NCBI GenBank assembly: GCA_024236235.1
Contig: JACKKV010000001.1
Span: 372,001 to 436,000, forward strand
From: Novosphingobium sp.
Lineage (GTDB): Bacteria > Pseudomonadota > Alphaproteobacteria > Sphingomonadales > Sphingomonadaceae
Length of the DNA stretch: 64,000 bases
Direction of reading: 5' to 3'
Numbering within the stretch: position 1 is the first letter of the stretch; each line of letters opens with the position of its first letter. Positions 9,056-17,394 of the stretch are shown piece after piece. A model generated the notes under the pieces. It did not search any database, was not told the origin of the DNA, and worked only from the letters and a program-made list of their open reading frames with translations. The position numbers were made by a program, and so were the translations under genes.

Positions 9056-9116
9056 GGTGTTCAATCCAACTTCCCGTTTTGCGCTCAACTGATGCGGTCC
9101 AATCCAAAAAAGCCGC

Positions 9117-9163
9117 TTGACAGTCAATCAAATACAAACATACACTGATAATGTAAATATAAA
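9117..9163. promoter_or_regulatory. Divergent sox promoter/operator region
   Basis: The 165-base gap between the ArsR gene and soxC contains an AT-rich patch. On the plus strand TTGACA (9117-9122) is followed after 18 bases by TACACT (9141-9146), a plausible sigma70-type pair. TTGACAGTCAA (9117-9127) is itself a perfect palindrome around one base. An inverted TACA-N7-TGTA lies at 9141-9155, followed by TATAAA at 9158-9163. The block 9141-9161 matches 17 of 21 positions of 39976-39996 upstream of the peroxiredoxin/ArsR pair. An ArsR operator here is inference. Confidence 0.55.
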
Positions 9164-9220
9164 AATATCGACTCTGGCAAGCCAGCTTCACTTTGGCCTG
9201 CTGCTGTGTCGGGGGAACGG

Positions 9221-10561
9221 ATGACCGGATCAAGCAAACAACGCGGCAGAATATCCCGCGCGCCGGAAAACTTCCTGTCGCAGGAACAGATCGCGGCGGT
9301 CAGTTCTGGCCGACGCGATTTCCTGCGTCAGGCCATGATCGCCGCTGCGGCGGTCAGCGCGGGCGCGGCGTTGCCTCTGCGTGCGGGCGAAGCCGCCGGC
9401 GACCCCGAGATTCTCGATCTTCCGCCCTGGAGTAAAACCCTGGGCAAGCCAGTCGCGTCCAACCCTTACGGGTCGCCTTCAAAATATGAAAAAAACCTCA
9501 TCCGGCGCGAAAGCCCGGGCCTGACGAGGGTTGGCGCGGCTTCGGTTTCCTTTGCCCCGTTGCAGGGGCTGTTCGGCATCATCACCCCCAGCGGACTGCA
9601 TTTCGAACGCCACCACCAGGGTTGGCAGGACGTTGACCCGGCCCGCCATCGCTTCATGATCAACGGACTGGTGCGCACGCCCAAGGTCTATACGATGGAC
9701 GATCTGATGCGCCTGCCCTCGGTCTCGCGCATCCATTTCATCGAATGCGGCGCGAACAGCGGGATGGAATGGGGCAATGTGGCAGTGCCCACGGTGCAAT
9801 ATACGCATGGCATGCTGTCATGCAGCGAATTCACCGGCGTGCCGCTGTCCGCCCTGCTCGAAGATTGCGGGGCGGACCTGAAGGCAGGCAAATACATCCT
9901 GGCCGAAGGCGCTGACGGGTCGAGCATGACCCGCACCATCGCGATGGAGCGCGCGCTGGACGATGTGATTGTCGCCTATGGCCAGAACGGCGAAATGCTG
10001 CGGCCCGAAAACGGCTATCCGCTGCGGTTGGTAGTCCCCGGCGTGCAGGGTGTATCGTGGGTCAAATGGCTGCGCCGGATCGAGGTGGGCGATCAGCCCT
10101 ACGGCACCAAGGATGAAACGCTGCACTATGTCGACCTGCTGCCCGACGGTGCGCAGCGCCAATATACGTCAATCCAGGAATGCAAGTCGGTCATCACCAC
10201 CCCGTCGGGTGGCCAGACGCTCATTGGACAAGGCTATTACACCATCACCGGCCTCGCCTGGTCGGGGCGGGGCAGGATCAGGCGGGTCGACGTTTCGACG
10301 GACGGCGGGCGCAACTGGCGCACGGCCCGGCTGGAAACCCCGGTGCTGAGCAAGGCGCTGACCCGGTTCAACCTTGACTGGCAATGGGACGGTTCGCCTG
10401 CACTGCTGCAAAGCCGGGCGATTGACGAGACGGGCTATGTCCAGCCGACAATGCCCCAGTTGCGCGAGGTACGCGGGACCAAATCCATCTATCACAACAA
10501 TGCGATCCAGACATGGGCCGTGGCCCCTTCAGGGGAGGTCAGCAATGTCCAGCTGGGATAG
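9221..10561 (+). CDS. soxC: Sulfane dehydrogenase molybdenum subunit SoxC
   Basis: A 446-residue periplasmic molybdopterin enzyme subunit of the sulfite oxidase family. With SoxD it oxidises the outer sulfane sulfur on SoxY by six electrons. The N-terminus carries a twin-arginine signal (RRDFLRQ at residues 31-37, then an alanine-rich helix), as expected for Tat export of a folded cofactor protein. Cys176 in FIECGANSG is the expected molybdenum ligand. The ATG at 9221 has GGGGGA close upstream; a GTG at 9206 is a less likely start. First gene of soxCDYZ-dsrE-AXB. The nearby modABC genes would provide the molybdate it needs. Confidence 0.95.
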   Translation: MTGSSKQRGRISRAPENFLSQEQIAAVSSGRRDFLRQAMIAAAAVSAGAALPLRAGEAAGDPEILDLPPWSKTLGKPVASNPYGSPSKYEKNLIRRESPGLTRVGAASVSFAPLQGLFGIITPSGLHFERHHQGWQDVDPARHRFMINGLVRTPKVYTMDDLMRLPSVSRIHFIECGANSGMEWGNVAVPTVQYTHGMLSCSEFTGVPLSALLEDCGADLKAGKYILAEGADGSSMTRTIAMERALDDVIVAYGQNGEMLRPENGYPLRLVVPGVQGVSWVKWLRRIEVGDQPYGTKDETLHYVDLLPDGAQRQYTSIQECKSVITTPSGGQTLIGQGYYTITGLAWSGRGRIRRVDVSTDGGRNWRTARLETPVLSKALTRFNLDWQWDGSPALLQSRAIDETGYVQPTMPQLREVRGTKSIYHNNAIQTWAVAPSGEVSNVQLG

Positions 10562-11591
10562 GGCCACCGCCATCAAGCTGGGCCTGTCGGCCCTGGCGCT
10601 TGCCACGATTGCCGCCAGCCCTCTGGCCGGTGCATCCAATCTTGGCCGTCCCGCGACCCCCGCCGAAATTGCCGCCTGGGACATTGATGTCCGGCCCGAT
10701 TTTGCCGGGCTTCCCGCCGGGAGCGGTTCGGTCGAACAGGGTATGGAAGTGTGGGAGAGCAAATGCGAATCCTGCCACGGCACCTTTGGTGAAAGCAACG
10801 AGGTCTTCACCCCGCTTGCCGGTGGCACGACCAGGGCGGACCAGGACAGCGGAAGGGTGAAGTCGCTGGTCGGGCCAAATGTGCCGCAGCGCACCACCCT
10901 GATGAAGCTGTCCACGGTATCGACGCTGTTCGATTACATCCGCCGCGCCATGCCCTGGAACGCGCCCAAATCGCTGTCGGACGACGAGGTCTATGCCGTT
11001 ACCGCCTACGTCCTTTACCTGAACGATGTGGTGAGTGACGATTTCGTGCTGGACCAGGACAGCATCCGCGAAGTCCAGAACCGCTTGCCCAACCGCAACG
11101 GCATGACCCGCGATCATGGGCTGTGGGAGGTTGCGGGCAAGGCGGACACCCACAACACCGCCTGCATGAAAAATTGCGCGGCCGATGTCGAAATAAGCTC
11201 CTCGCTTCCCGAATATGCGCGCGATTCCCATGGCAATCTGGCCGACCAGAACCGCAGTTTCGGGCCGGTGCGTGGCACGACAACCGCGGCGAGCGCAGCC
11301 CCGGCTGCCACAACTGCGCCAACGCAGCCAGCCGGGACCTCGCGGCTCGCCATGGCGGAAGAATACGGCTGCACGGGTTGCCATGCCATGGATGATACGA
11401 TTGTCGGCCCCGGTTTCCGCCAGGTGGCCCAGCGCTATGCCGACAAGGCCGGATCGCTTGACCAGGTGGCGGCGAAAATTCGCGCGGGGGGCAGTGGAGC
11501 CTGGGGGTCCATGCCCATGCCGGCGCAGGAACAATTGAACGAAGAACAGGCCCGCGAACTGGCCGAATGGATTTTGAGCGGCGCAAACTGA
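10545..11591 (+). CDS. soxD: Diheme cytochrome c SoxD, sulfane dehydrogenase subunit
   Basis: This 348-residue periplasmic diheme cytochrome is the electron-accepting partner of SoxC. Heme sites are CESCH at residues 74-78 and CTGCH at 276-280, and an exported N-terminus ends near PLAGA. A low-complexity Ala/Thr/Pro linker before the second heme domain (roughly residues 245-265) separates the two cytochrome modules. The start overlaps the soxC end by 17 bases and has AGGGGAGG upstream, which indicates coupled translation. Presence of SoxCD means thiosulfate can be oxidised fully to sulfate without free sulfur globules; this follows from known Sox biochemistry. Confidence 0.94.
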   Translation: MSSWDRATAIKLGLSALALATIAASPLAGASNLGRPATPAEIAAWDIDVRPDFAGLPAGSGSVEQGMEVWESKCESCHGTFGESNEVFTPLAGGTTRADQDSGRVKSLVGPNVPQRTTLMKLSTVSTLFDYIRRAMPWNAPKSLSDDEVYAVTAYVLYLNDVVSDDFVLDQDSIREVQNRLPNRNGMTRDHGLWEVAGKADTHNTACMKNCAADVEISSSLPEYARDSHGNLADQNRSFGPVRGTTTAASAAPAATTAPTQPAGTSRLAMAEEYGCTGCHAMDDTIVGPGFRQVAQRYADKAGSLDQVAAKIRAGGSGAWGSMPMPAQEQLNEEQARELAEWILSGAN

Positions 11592-11615
11592 CCCGCCAGC
11601 AAGGAGAATCTGAAC

Positions 11616-12083
11616 ATGCTACATCGCCGGGAATTTCTGCGGGACATGGGCCAGGGCGGCATATTGGTAGCTTTGCTGTCCAGCGGCCTGCTGACCATCC
11701 CCAAGGCCTGGGCGGCTGACCGCAATCAGGCTGCCTTTGCCGCCAAGACGGTGGAAGAAGCCTTCGCGGCGCTGGGCGCGGGAACCCCGGCAGCAAGTGA
11801 CGAGATTACGCTCGAAGCGCCGGAAATCGCAGAAAACGGTGCTGTGGTTCCCGTCAATGTGACCACCTCCATTGCCGGGGCCGACGCGATCGCCATTCTG
11901 GTGGAAAAGAACCCCAATGCGCTGGCGGCGGTGACGATCATCCCAGCCGGAACCGAAGCCTATGTCTCGACGCGCGTAAAGATGCAGCAGACTTCAAGGG
12001 TCATCGCGCTGGTTCGCGCAAAGGGCAGCTTCTTCATAGCCAGCAAGGATGTGAAAGTCACCCTTGGCGGGTGCGGCGGCTGA
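11616..12083 (+). CDS. soxY: Sulfur carrier subunit SoxY
   Basis: A 155-residue periplasmic carrier. The protein ends in GGCGG, the swinging-arm motif whose cysteine (Cys153) carries the thiosulfate-derived sulfur chain through the Sox cycle. The N-terminus HRREFLRDMG followed by a hydrophobic stretch looks like a twin-arginine signal, consistent with co-export of SoxYZ. It starts 24 bases after soxD with AAGGAG upstream. SoxZ follows directly and forms the heterodimer. Confidence 0.95.
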   Translation: MLHRREFLRDMGQGGILVALLSSGLLTIPKAWAADRNQAAFAAKTVEEAFAALGAGTPAASDEITLEAPEIAENGAVVPVNVTTSIAGADAIAILVEKNPNALAAVTIIPAGTEAYVSTRVKMQQTSRVIALVRAKGSFFIASKDVKVTLGGCGG

Positions 12084-12109
12084 GGCCGGGATCAGGAAAG
12101 GATCGAACG

Positions 12110-12421
12110 ATGGGTAATCCGATGCGAATCCGCGCCAAGCTCGACGGCGAGGTGGTCGATGCAAAAGTGCTGATGAATCACGCCATGGAAACCGGCCAGC
12201 GCAAGGACGCGTCAGGCGCGCTGGTGCCCGCGCATTACATCACCAAGGTCATCGCCAGCTGCAATGGCAAGACCGTTCTGGAAGCTGACTGGGGACCAAG
12301 CGTGTCCAAGAACCCGCTGCTTGGCTTCCGCTTCCGGGGCGCGGCCGCAGGCGATACGCTGTCAGTCACCTGGACAGACAGCATGAATGATACCCGCACG
12401 GACGAGGCGGTCATCGGTTAG
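12110..12421 (+). CDS. soxZ: SoxYZ complex subunit SoxZ
   Basis: A 103-residue immunoglobulin-like protein that pairs with SoxY. MRIRAKLDGEVVDAKVLMNH and the MxxxRKDASGxxVPAHYI segment are characteristic. It has no signal peptide, as usual, because it rides out with the Tat signal of SoxY. I chose the ATG at 12110 with AGGAAAGG upstream; the frame is open 13 codons further into the end of soxY, but that stretch is not conserved. Fourth gene of the sox operon. Confidence 0.94.
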   Translation: MGNPMRIRAKLDGEVVDAKVLMNHAMETGQRKDASGALVPAHYITKVIASCNGKTVLEADWGPSVSKNPLLGFRFRGAAAGDTLSVTWTDSMNDTRTDEAVIG

Positions 12422-12424
12422 GTC

Positions 12425-12892
12425 GTGCGGTCAGCCCCCTTCCGCACGGCCTTGCTGCCCCTGTCGCTGGCGCTCGCGCCGGTGGCAGGGGCGGTCGCGC
12501 AGGCTGAACCGGCGGCGAATGGCGAACCGGCCCGGGAAACGCTGCGCATCGCCTATCACATTGGCGAAGGCGTCGATCAGGCAGCAGCAATGGTGCAGAA
12601 TATCCGCAACCAGTTGCGGATGGCCCCGGAGATCCAGATCGTGGTCGTCGCGGTCGGACCGGGCATCGATTTCCTGATCGAAGGCGCCAAGGACCGCAAC
12701 GGCAATCCGTTCGATGCAACGGTTGAGGATCTGGCGGCGCAGGGCGTTTCCTTCAGGATCTGCGAAACAACGATGAATTCTCGGGGCGTAACAAGGGCAG
12801 ACATCCTGCCCGAAGCGCTCGTCGTGCCTTCCGGCATGAACGAGCTGGCCCGCCTCCAGCTTCAGGAACACTACGCCTATATCCGGCCATAA
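12425..12892 (+). CDS. Periplasmic DsrE-like sulfur-transfer protein
   Basis: A 155-residue protein with a cleavable signal (residues 1 to about 26, ending AVAQA) followed by a DsrE/DsrF-like domain: an IAYHI opening, a VVVVAVGPG strand, and FRICETTMNSRGV with one cysteine. That cysteine aligns with the sulfur-accepting position of DsrE-type proteins. GTG start three bases after the soxZ stop. Its place between soxZ and soxA, together with export, suggests that it handles sulfane sulfur on or off SoxYZ. The exact role of these exported DsrE-like proteins is not established. Confidence 0.75.
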   Translation: MRSAPFRTALLPLSLALAPVAGAVAQAEPAANGEPARETLRIAYHIGEGVDQAAAMVQNIRNQLRMAPEIQIVVVAVGPGIDFLIEGAKDRNGNPFDATVEDLAAQGVSFRICETTMNSRGVTRADILPEALVVPSGMNELARLQLQEHYAYIRP

Positions 12893-12905
12893 GGAGAGGA
12901 AGGCC

Positions 12906-13724
12906 ATGATCGCAAGACATCGGACGAGAGCCATTGCGGGACTTGCATTTGCCGCGCTGACGGCGGCATCGTCCATCGTCCTGGCGCAACCGGAAGATGA
13001 TCCGGTCGCAGAATATCGCGCCATGATGGGCGATGACAATCCGGCCGAATTCTGGGTGATGCGCGGCGAAGCCCTGTGGTCCGAGCCACGCGGCCCCGCC
13101 AGTGTCTCGCTCGAACAATGCGACCTCGGCATGGGGCCGGGCGTGGTCAAAGGCGCTTATGCTCACCTCCCCCGCTATTTTGCCGATGCGGGCCAGGTCA
13201 TGGACCTTGAAACGCGCCTGCTTCACTGCATGGTAACGCTGCAGGGCATTCCACGCAAAGAGGCGCTGAAACAACGCTTTGGCGACGGAGCCCGCGAATC
13301 CGATTTTGAAGCACTGGCCGCCTTCGTTGCGGAAGAATCGCGCGGACAGGTGCTGGACGTGCCACTGGACAATCCGGCGATGGAAAAAGCCTATGCCCTG
13401 GGTAAGGAGATGTTCTTCTATCGTGCCGGGACGCATGATTTTTCCTGCGCCACCTGTCATGGGCAGACCGGAATGCGCATCCGTCTCCAGCAGCTGCCGA
13501 ATATCAGCGAGGCGGAAGGCGCGCGAGCGGCCTATTCGGGCTGGCCTGCATATCGCGTTTCACAGGGCGAGGTGCGCACGATGCAGTGGCGCCTGCAGGA
13601 CTGTTTCCGCCAGCAGCGCCTGCCGCAACTGGACTTCGGATCGCAGGCATCGATCGCGCTGACCACCTATATCGCTCATAACGCAAACGGCGCGGTGATG
13701 GACGCGCCGGGCATGAAGCGGTGA
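12906..13724 (+). CDS. soxA: L-cysteine S-thiosulfotransferase subunit SoxA (monoheme type)
   Basis: This 272-residue periplasmic cytochrome couples thiosulfate to the SoxY cysteine together with SoxX. Signal peptide at residues 1 to about 27. One heme site, CATCH at 181-185, is present. The N-terminal domain keeps two isolated cysteines (SLEQC, LLHC) instead of a second CxxCH, so this is the monoheme form. Cys233 in WRLQDC is the expected persulfidated heme ligand of the active site. It is preceded by AAGGAGAGGAAGG and closely followed by soxX. Confidence 0.94.
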   Translation: MIARHRTRAIAGLAFAALTAASSIVLAQPEDDPVAEYRAMMGDDNPAEFWVMRGEALWSEPRGPASVSLEQCDLGMGPGVVKGAYAHLPRYFADAGQVMDLETRLLHCMVTLQGIPRKEALKQRFGDGARESDFEALAAFVAEESRGQVLDVPLDNPAMEKAYALGKEMFFYRAGTHDFSCATCHGQTGMRIRLQQLPNISEAEGARAAYSGWPAYRVSQGEVRTMQWRLQDCFRQQRLPQLDFGSQASIALTTYIAHNANGAVMDAPGMKR

Positions 13725-13735
13725 GGGAGACAATC

Positions 13736-14362
13736 ATGAACCGAGCTTTCACCCTGGCCGGCCTGATCGGTGCGGCCATCATGCTCCCTGCTCTGGCAAG
13801 TGCCGGTCTGGCTGGCACGAATGATGGTGCCGCCGCCGTGCTGCAGCAATCCTTCACCGCCAAGGGCCAAGCCGGAATGGACCGGCTGGATCAGGACGAT
13901 GTGCAACGACTGTGCAGCCGCGCGCCCGACGGTCCGGCCTTGAGCGAAAAGGAATATGCCGAGATCATGGCGAGCGAAGAAGCCTCGATCCGCTATCCGG
14001 CTGACGGGCAATATCTTGGGGACTGGCGCGCCGGCGAAAAGATCGCGCAGAATGGCAAGGGATTCCAGTCATCCGACGATCCGACCCAGTCTTCAGGCGG
14101 CAATTGCTATGCGTGTCACCAGCTGGCCAAGGGCGAGGTCGCTTATGGCACGATCGGCCCCAGCCTCTACCTTTATGGCAAGCTGCGCGGCAATGACGCG
14201 GAAACGCAACGCTATACCTACGCAAAAATCTATAACTCCAATGCCTTCCTGCCATGTTCCAGCATGCCGCGGTTTGGCCACAAGGGCATTCTGGACGAAC
14301 AGCAAATCAAGGATGTGGTCGCGCTGCTGCTCGATCCGCAATCCCCGGTGAATGCGGAGTAG
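13736..14362 (+). CDS. soxX: L-cysteine S-thiosulfotransferase subunit SoxX
   Basis: A 208-residue monoheme cytochrome c that partners SoxA and accepts electrons from the coupling reaction. The signal peptide ends near ALASAGLA. The heme site is CYACH at residues 124-128, and the SSMPRFG segment holds the distal methionine. The ATG at 13736 has GAGGGAGA upstream and a clean signal sequence; an upstream GTG at 13721 overlapping soxA is less likely. The region before the heme is longer than in short SoxX proteins and has an extra cysteine (RLCSRAP). Confidence 0.92.
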   Translation: MNRAFTLAGLIGAAIMLPALASAGLAGTNDGAAAVLQQSFTAKGQAGMDRLDQDDVQRLCSRAPDGPALSEKEYAEIMASEEASIRYPADGQYLGDWRAGEKIAQNGKGFQSSDDPTQSSGGNCYACHQLAKGEVAYGTIGPSLYLYGKLRGNDAETQRYTYAKIYNSNAFLPCSSMPRFGHKGILDEQQIKDVVALLLDPQSPVNAE

Positions 14363-14367
14363 GCTTG

Positions 14368-16077
14368 ATGGAACGGCGTGAATTCCTCCAGCTTCTGGCA
14401 GTTGCCGCCGCAAGCGGGCTGGTTCTGAAAAACGGTTCGCTGCAGGCGGCTGAGGATTTCTACGCCCTGCCCGCATTCGGCAATTGCAGCCTGCTGCACA
14501 TGACCGACTGTCATGCCCAGCTTCTGCCGATCCATTATCGCGAACCGGATACCAACCTGGGCATCGGCGCGGCGCTGGGCCAGCCCCCACATCTGGTGGG
14601 TGAAAAGCTGCTCCGGCATTTCGGGATCCCGGCTGGCACGCCGCAGGCGCATGCCTTCACTTGCCTGGACTATGCGAATGCTGCGCAGACCTACGGCAGG
14701 GTCGGCGGCTTTGCTCATCTTGCCACACTGGTCAAACAGCTGCGTGCCAGCAGGCCCGGCGCCCTGTTGCTCGACGGCGGCGACACCTGGCAAGGATCGG
14801 CCACCGCGCTGTGGACCAAGGGGCAGGACATGGTGGACGCGGCCAGGCTGCTGGGCGTGGATGTGATGACCGCGCATTGGGAATTCACGCTGGGCGCGGA
14901 CCGGGTGCAGGAAATCGTCAACGGGGATTTCGCCGGGGCGCTCGATTTCGTGGCGCATAATGTCGTCACCAGCGATTTCGAGGATCCGGTCTTCAAACCC
15001 TATACGCTGCGCGAAGTGAACGGCGTCGCAATCGCCATCATTGGCCAGGCATTCCCTTACACGCCAGTCGCCAATCCGGGCTACTTCGTGCCGGACTGGA
15101 CCTTCGGCATTCAGGAATCCCGCCTGCAGGAACAGGTCGAGGCCGCGCGCGGCGAAGGGGCGGCTGTGGTCGTCCTCCTCTCTCACAATGGCATGGACGT
15201 GGACCTCAAGCTGGCCAGCCGGATCAGCGGGATCGACGTCATTTTGGGCGGCCATACGCACGATGGCGTGCCGCTGCCGATCCCGGTGGACAATCCTGGC
15301 GGTCGCACGCTGGTGACCAATGCGGGCTCCAACGGCAAGTTCCTGGGCGTGCTGGACATGGATGTGCGCGGCGGCAAGCTGGCAGACCTGCGCTATCGCC
15401 TGCTGCCCGTATTCGCCAATATGCTGCCCGCCGATGCAGAGATGGAGCAGGCCATCGCCGCCATGCGCGCGCCCTATCTCGACAGGCTCAACGCCCCGCT
15501 CGCCGTCAGCGAAGGGCTGCTTTACCGGCGCGGCAATTTCAACGGCAGCTTCGACCAGCTGATCCTTGATGCGCTGATGGAAGTGAAAGGGGCGGACATC
15601 GCCTTCTCTCCCGGTTTCCGCTGGGGCACGACCCTGCTGCCCGGCGAGATCATCACTTTGGAACGGCTGATGGACCAGACCGCAATCACCTATCCCTACA
15701 CCACGCTGACTGAAATGAGCGGGGCGCAGATCAGGACCGTGCTGGAAGATGTGGCGGACAACCTCTTCAACCCCGATCCCTATCTGCAGCAGGGCGGCGA
15801 CATGGTCCGCGTGGGCGGACTGGCATACAGCTGCGATCCGACTGCGGTGATGGGACAGCGGATCGGCGACATGCGCCTGAACGGCAAGCAGATCGAATCT
15901 GGCAAGACTTACAAGGTGGCGGGCTGGGCACCAGTGGCGGCGGCAGCGCGCGATGCGGGCGGCGCGCCGGTGTGGGACGTGGTCAGCGAATATCTCAAGG
16001 CGCACGGCACTGTCGCACCGATCACCCTGAACCAGCCGGAACTGAAGAATGTCGCGGGTAATCCCGGTCTGGTCTAG
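14368..16077 (+). CDS. soxB: S-sulfosulfanyl-L-cysteine sulfohydrolase SoxB
   Basis: A 569-residue periplasmic dimanganese hydrolase of the 5'-nucleotidase family that releases sulfate from SoxY-bound sulfane sulfonate. The N-terminus MERREFLQLLAVAAASG is a Tat-type signal. Metal-binding motifs are MTDCHAQLLP near residue 47, LLDGGDTWQGSA near 131, a SHN segment, and GGHTHDG at 294-300. The ATG at 14368 is six bases after the soxX stop with GGAG upstream. Last gene of the sox operon; its TAG stop interlocks with the modC stop on the other strand. Confidence 0.95.
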   Translation: MERREFLQLLAVAAASGLVLKNGSLQAAEDFYALPAFGNCSLLHMTDCHAQLLPIHYREPDTNLGIGAALGQPPHLVGEKLLRHFGIPAGTPQAHAFTCLDYANAAQTYGRVGGFAHLATLVKQLRASRPGALLLDGGDTWQGSATALWTKGQDMVDAARLLGVDVMTAHWEFTLGADRVQEIVNGDFAGALDFVAHNVVTSDFEDPVFKPYTLREVNGVAIAIIGQAFPYTPVANPGYFVPDWTFGIQESRLQEQVEAARGEGAAVVVLLSHNGMDVDLKLASRISGIDVILGGHTHDGVPLPIPVDNPGGRTLVTNAGSNGKFLGVLDMDVRGGKLADLRYRLLPVFANMLPADAEMEQAIAAMRAPYLDRLNAPLAVSEGLLYRRGNFNGSFDQLILDALMEVKGADIAFSPGFRWGTTLLPGEIITLERLMDQTAITYPYTTLTEMSGAQIRTVLEDVADNLFNPDPYLQQGGDMVRVGGLAYSCDPTAVMGQRIGDMRLNGKQIESGKTYKVAGWAPVAAAARDAGGAPVWDVVSEYLKAHGTVAPITLNQPELKNVAGNPGLV

Positions 16078-16697
16078 CCAACCGGGATGACTGCGGCGGC
16101 CAGCCGGTCAAGTTCAGCGCGATCGTGGCTGACGTAGAGGATCGGGATACCGAACTCGTCGCGCATCCGTTCGATCAGCCGCATGATTTCGTCCCGCCGC
16201 GCCGCATCCAGCGAGGCCAGCGGTTCATCCATCAGCAGAAATCGCGGGCCTGAAAGGAGCGCGCGCCCGATTGCCACGCGCTGCGCCTCCCCGCCGGAAA
16301 GGCTGCGCGGCATGCGCTCAAGCAGATGGCCGATGCCCAGGAAGGCAATGGCCGCATCGGGCTCCAGCCAGCGCCGCTCCGCCGGGGCCAGCTTCCAGCC
16401 ATACAACAGATTGTCGCGCACCCGGCGATGGGGAAACAGCCGCCCGTCCTGAAAGACATAGCCGCAGGCGCGCTGTTCGGGCGGCAGATCAATGCGCGCC
16501 GCGCTGTCGAACAATACCGTGCCCGAGACGCAGATCCGCCCGCGATCGGGGCGCAGCAGCCCGGCCACCATGTCCAGCAGGCTGGTCTTGCCCGCGCCGG
16601 ACGGGCCGAACAGCGCCGTCAGCCCTTCACCTGCGGAAAATCGCGCCGCAATCTCGCGCGCTCCCCGGCGCAGGCTGACGTCCACTTCAAAGGACAT
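16074..16697 (-). CDS. modC: Molybdate ABC transporter ATP-binding protein (no MOP domain)
   Basis: This 207-residue ATPase energises molybdate import. Walker A GPSGAGKT at residues 31-38, the signature SLSGGEAQRVAIGRALL, Walker B FLLMDEPLASLD and the switch histidine VSHD are all intact. Typical ModC proteins are about 350 residues with a C-terminal molybdate-binding MOP/TOBE domain. This one stops right after the ATPase core, so substrate feedback through MOP is missing. It starts 11 bases inside the modB end. Its stop overlaps the soxB stop (CTAG at 16074-16077), so the two transcripts converge with no gap. Confidence 0.88.
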   Translation of the reverse strand: MSFEVDVSLRRGAREIAARFSAGEGLTALFGPSGAGKTSLLDMVAGLLRPDRGRICVSGTVLFDSAARIDLPPEQRACGYVFQDGRLFPHRRVRDNLLYGWKLAPAERRWLEPDAAIAFLGIGHLLERMPRSLSGGEAQRVAIGRALLSGPRFLLMDEPLASLDAARRDEIMRLIERMRDEFGIPILYVSHDRAELDRLAAAVIPVG

Positions 16698-17394
16698 GGC
16701 CCGCCCTTCCCCCGCCCGCGCGCCGGGCCAGCACTTCTGAAACCGTCAGCGCGGCGACGGACAACAGCACGGATATGATCGCCAGCCGCGTGACTGCCGC
16801 TTCGCCGCCGGGCACCTGCAGCGCATTGTAGATCGCCAGCGGCAGGGTCCGGGTTTCGCCCGGAATATTGGAAACAAAGGTAATCGTCGCGCCGAATTCA
16901 CCGATTGACCGGGCAAAGCCCAGCACCAGCGCTGCCAATATCCCCGGCATGGTAAGCGGCAGGGTTATGCTGGCAAAGCTGCGCCACGGCCCCGCGCCCA
17001 GGCTGCGCGCGGCCCCTTCAAGGCGGCGGTCGACCGCTTCGAGCGAGAGACGGATCGCCCTTACCATCAGCGGCAGGGCCATGATTGCGGCCGCCAGCGC
17101 CGCCCCGGTCCAGCGGAAAATCAGGGTAATGCCCAGATATTCGGCCAGCAACCTGCCCAGCGGGCCATTGGCGCCAAATGCAAGCAGCAGCAGCCAGCCG
17201 GTGACGACCGGGGGCAGGACCAGCGGCAGGCTGACCAGCGCATCCAGCAAAATCTTGCCGCGGAAGTCGCAGCGCGCCAGCACCCACGCCAGCAGCATGG
17301 CCGGCGGCAGCACTGCGGCCACGGCCACCAGGCTAACCTTGAGCGACAGGCCAATGATCGCCCATTCCGCGTCGCTGAGCGCCAGCACATCCAT
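16687..17394 (-). CDS. modB: Molybdate ABC transporter permease
   Basis: A 235-residue inner-membrane permease with about five to six helices. The cytoplasmic EAA-type loop (EGAARSLGAGPWRSF) docks the ATPase. LARSIGEFGATITFVSNIPGETRTLPLAIY is the ModB/CysT-like signature, split here for clarity into SIGEFGATI and GETRTLPLAIY. Length is as expected for ModB. It follows modA with no gap and overlaps modC, so the three genes form a unit. Selectivity for molybdate over sulfate or tungstate rests on ModA and cannot be proven here. Confidence 0.9.
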   Translation of the reverse strand: MDVLALSDAEWAIIGLSLKVSLVAVAAVLPPAMLLAWVLARCDFRGKILLDALVSLPLVLPPVVTGWLLLLAFGANGPLGRLLAEYLGITLIFRWTGAALAAAIMALPLMVRAIRLSLEAVDRRLEGAARSLGAGPWRSFASITLPLTMPGILAALVLGFARSIGEFGATITFVSNIPGETRTLPLAIYNALQVPGGEAAVTRLAIISVLLSVAALTVSEVLARRAGGGRAGHVL

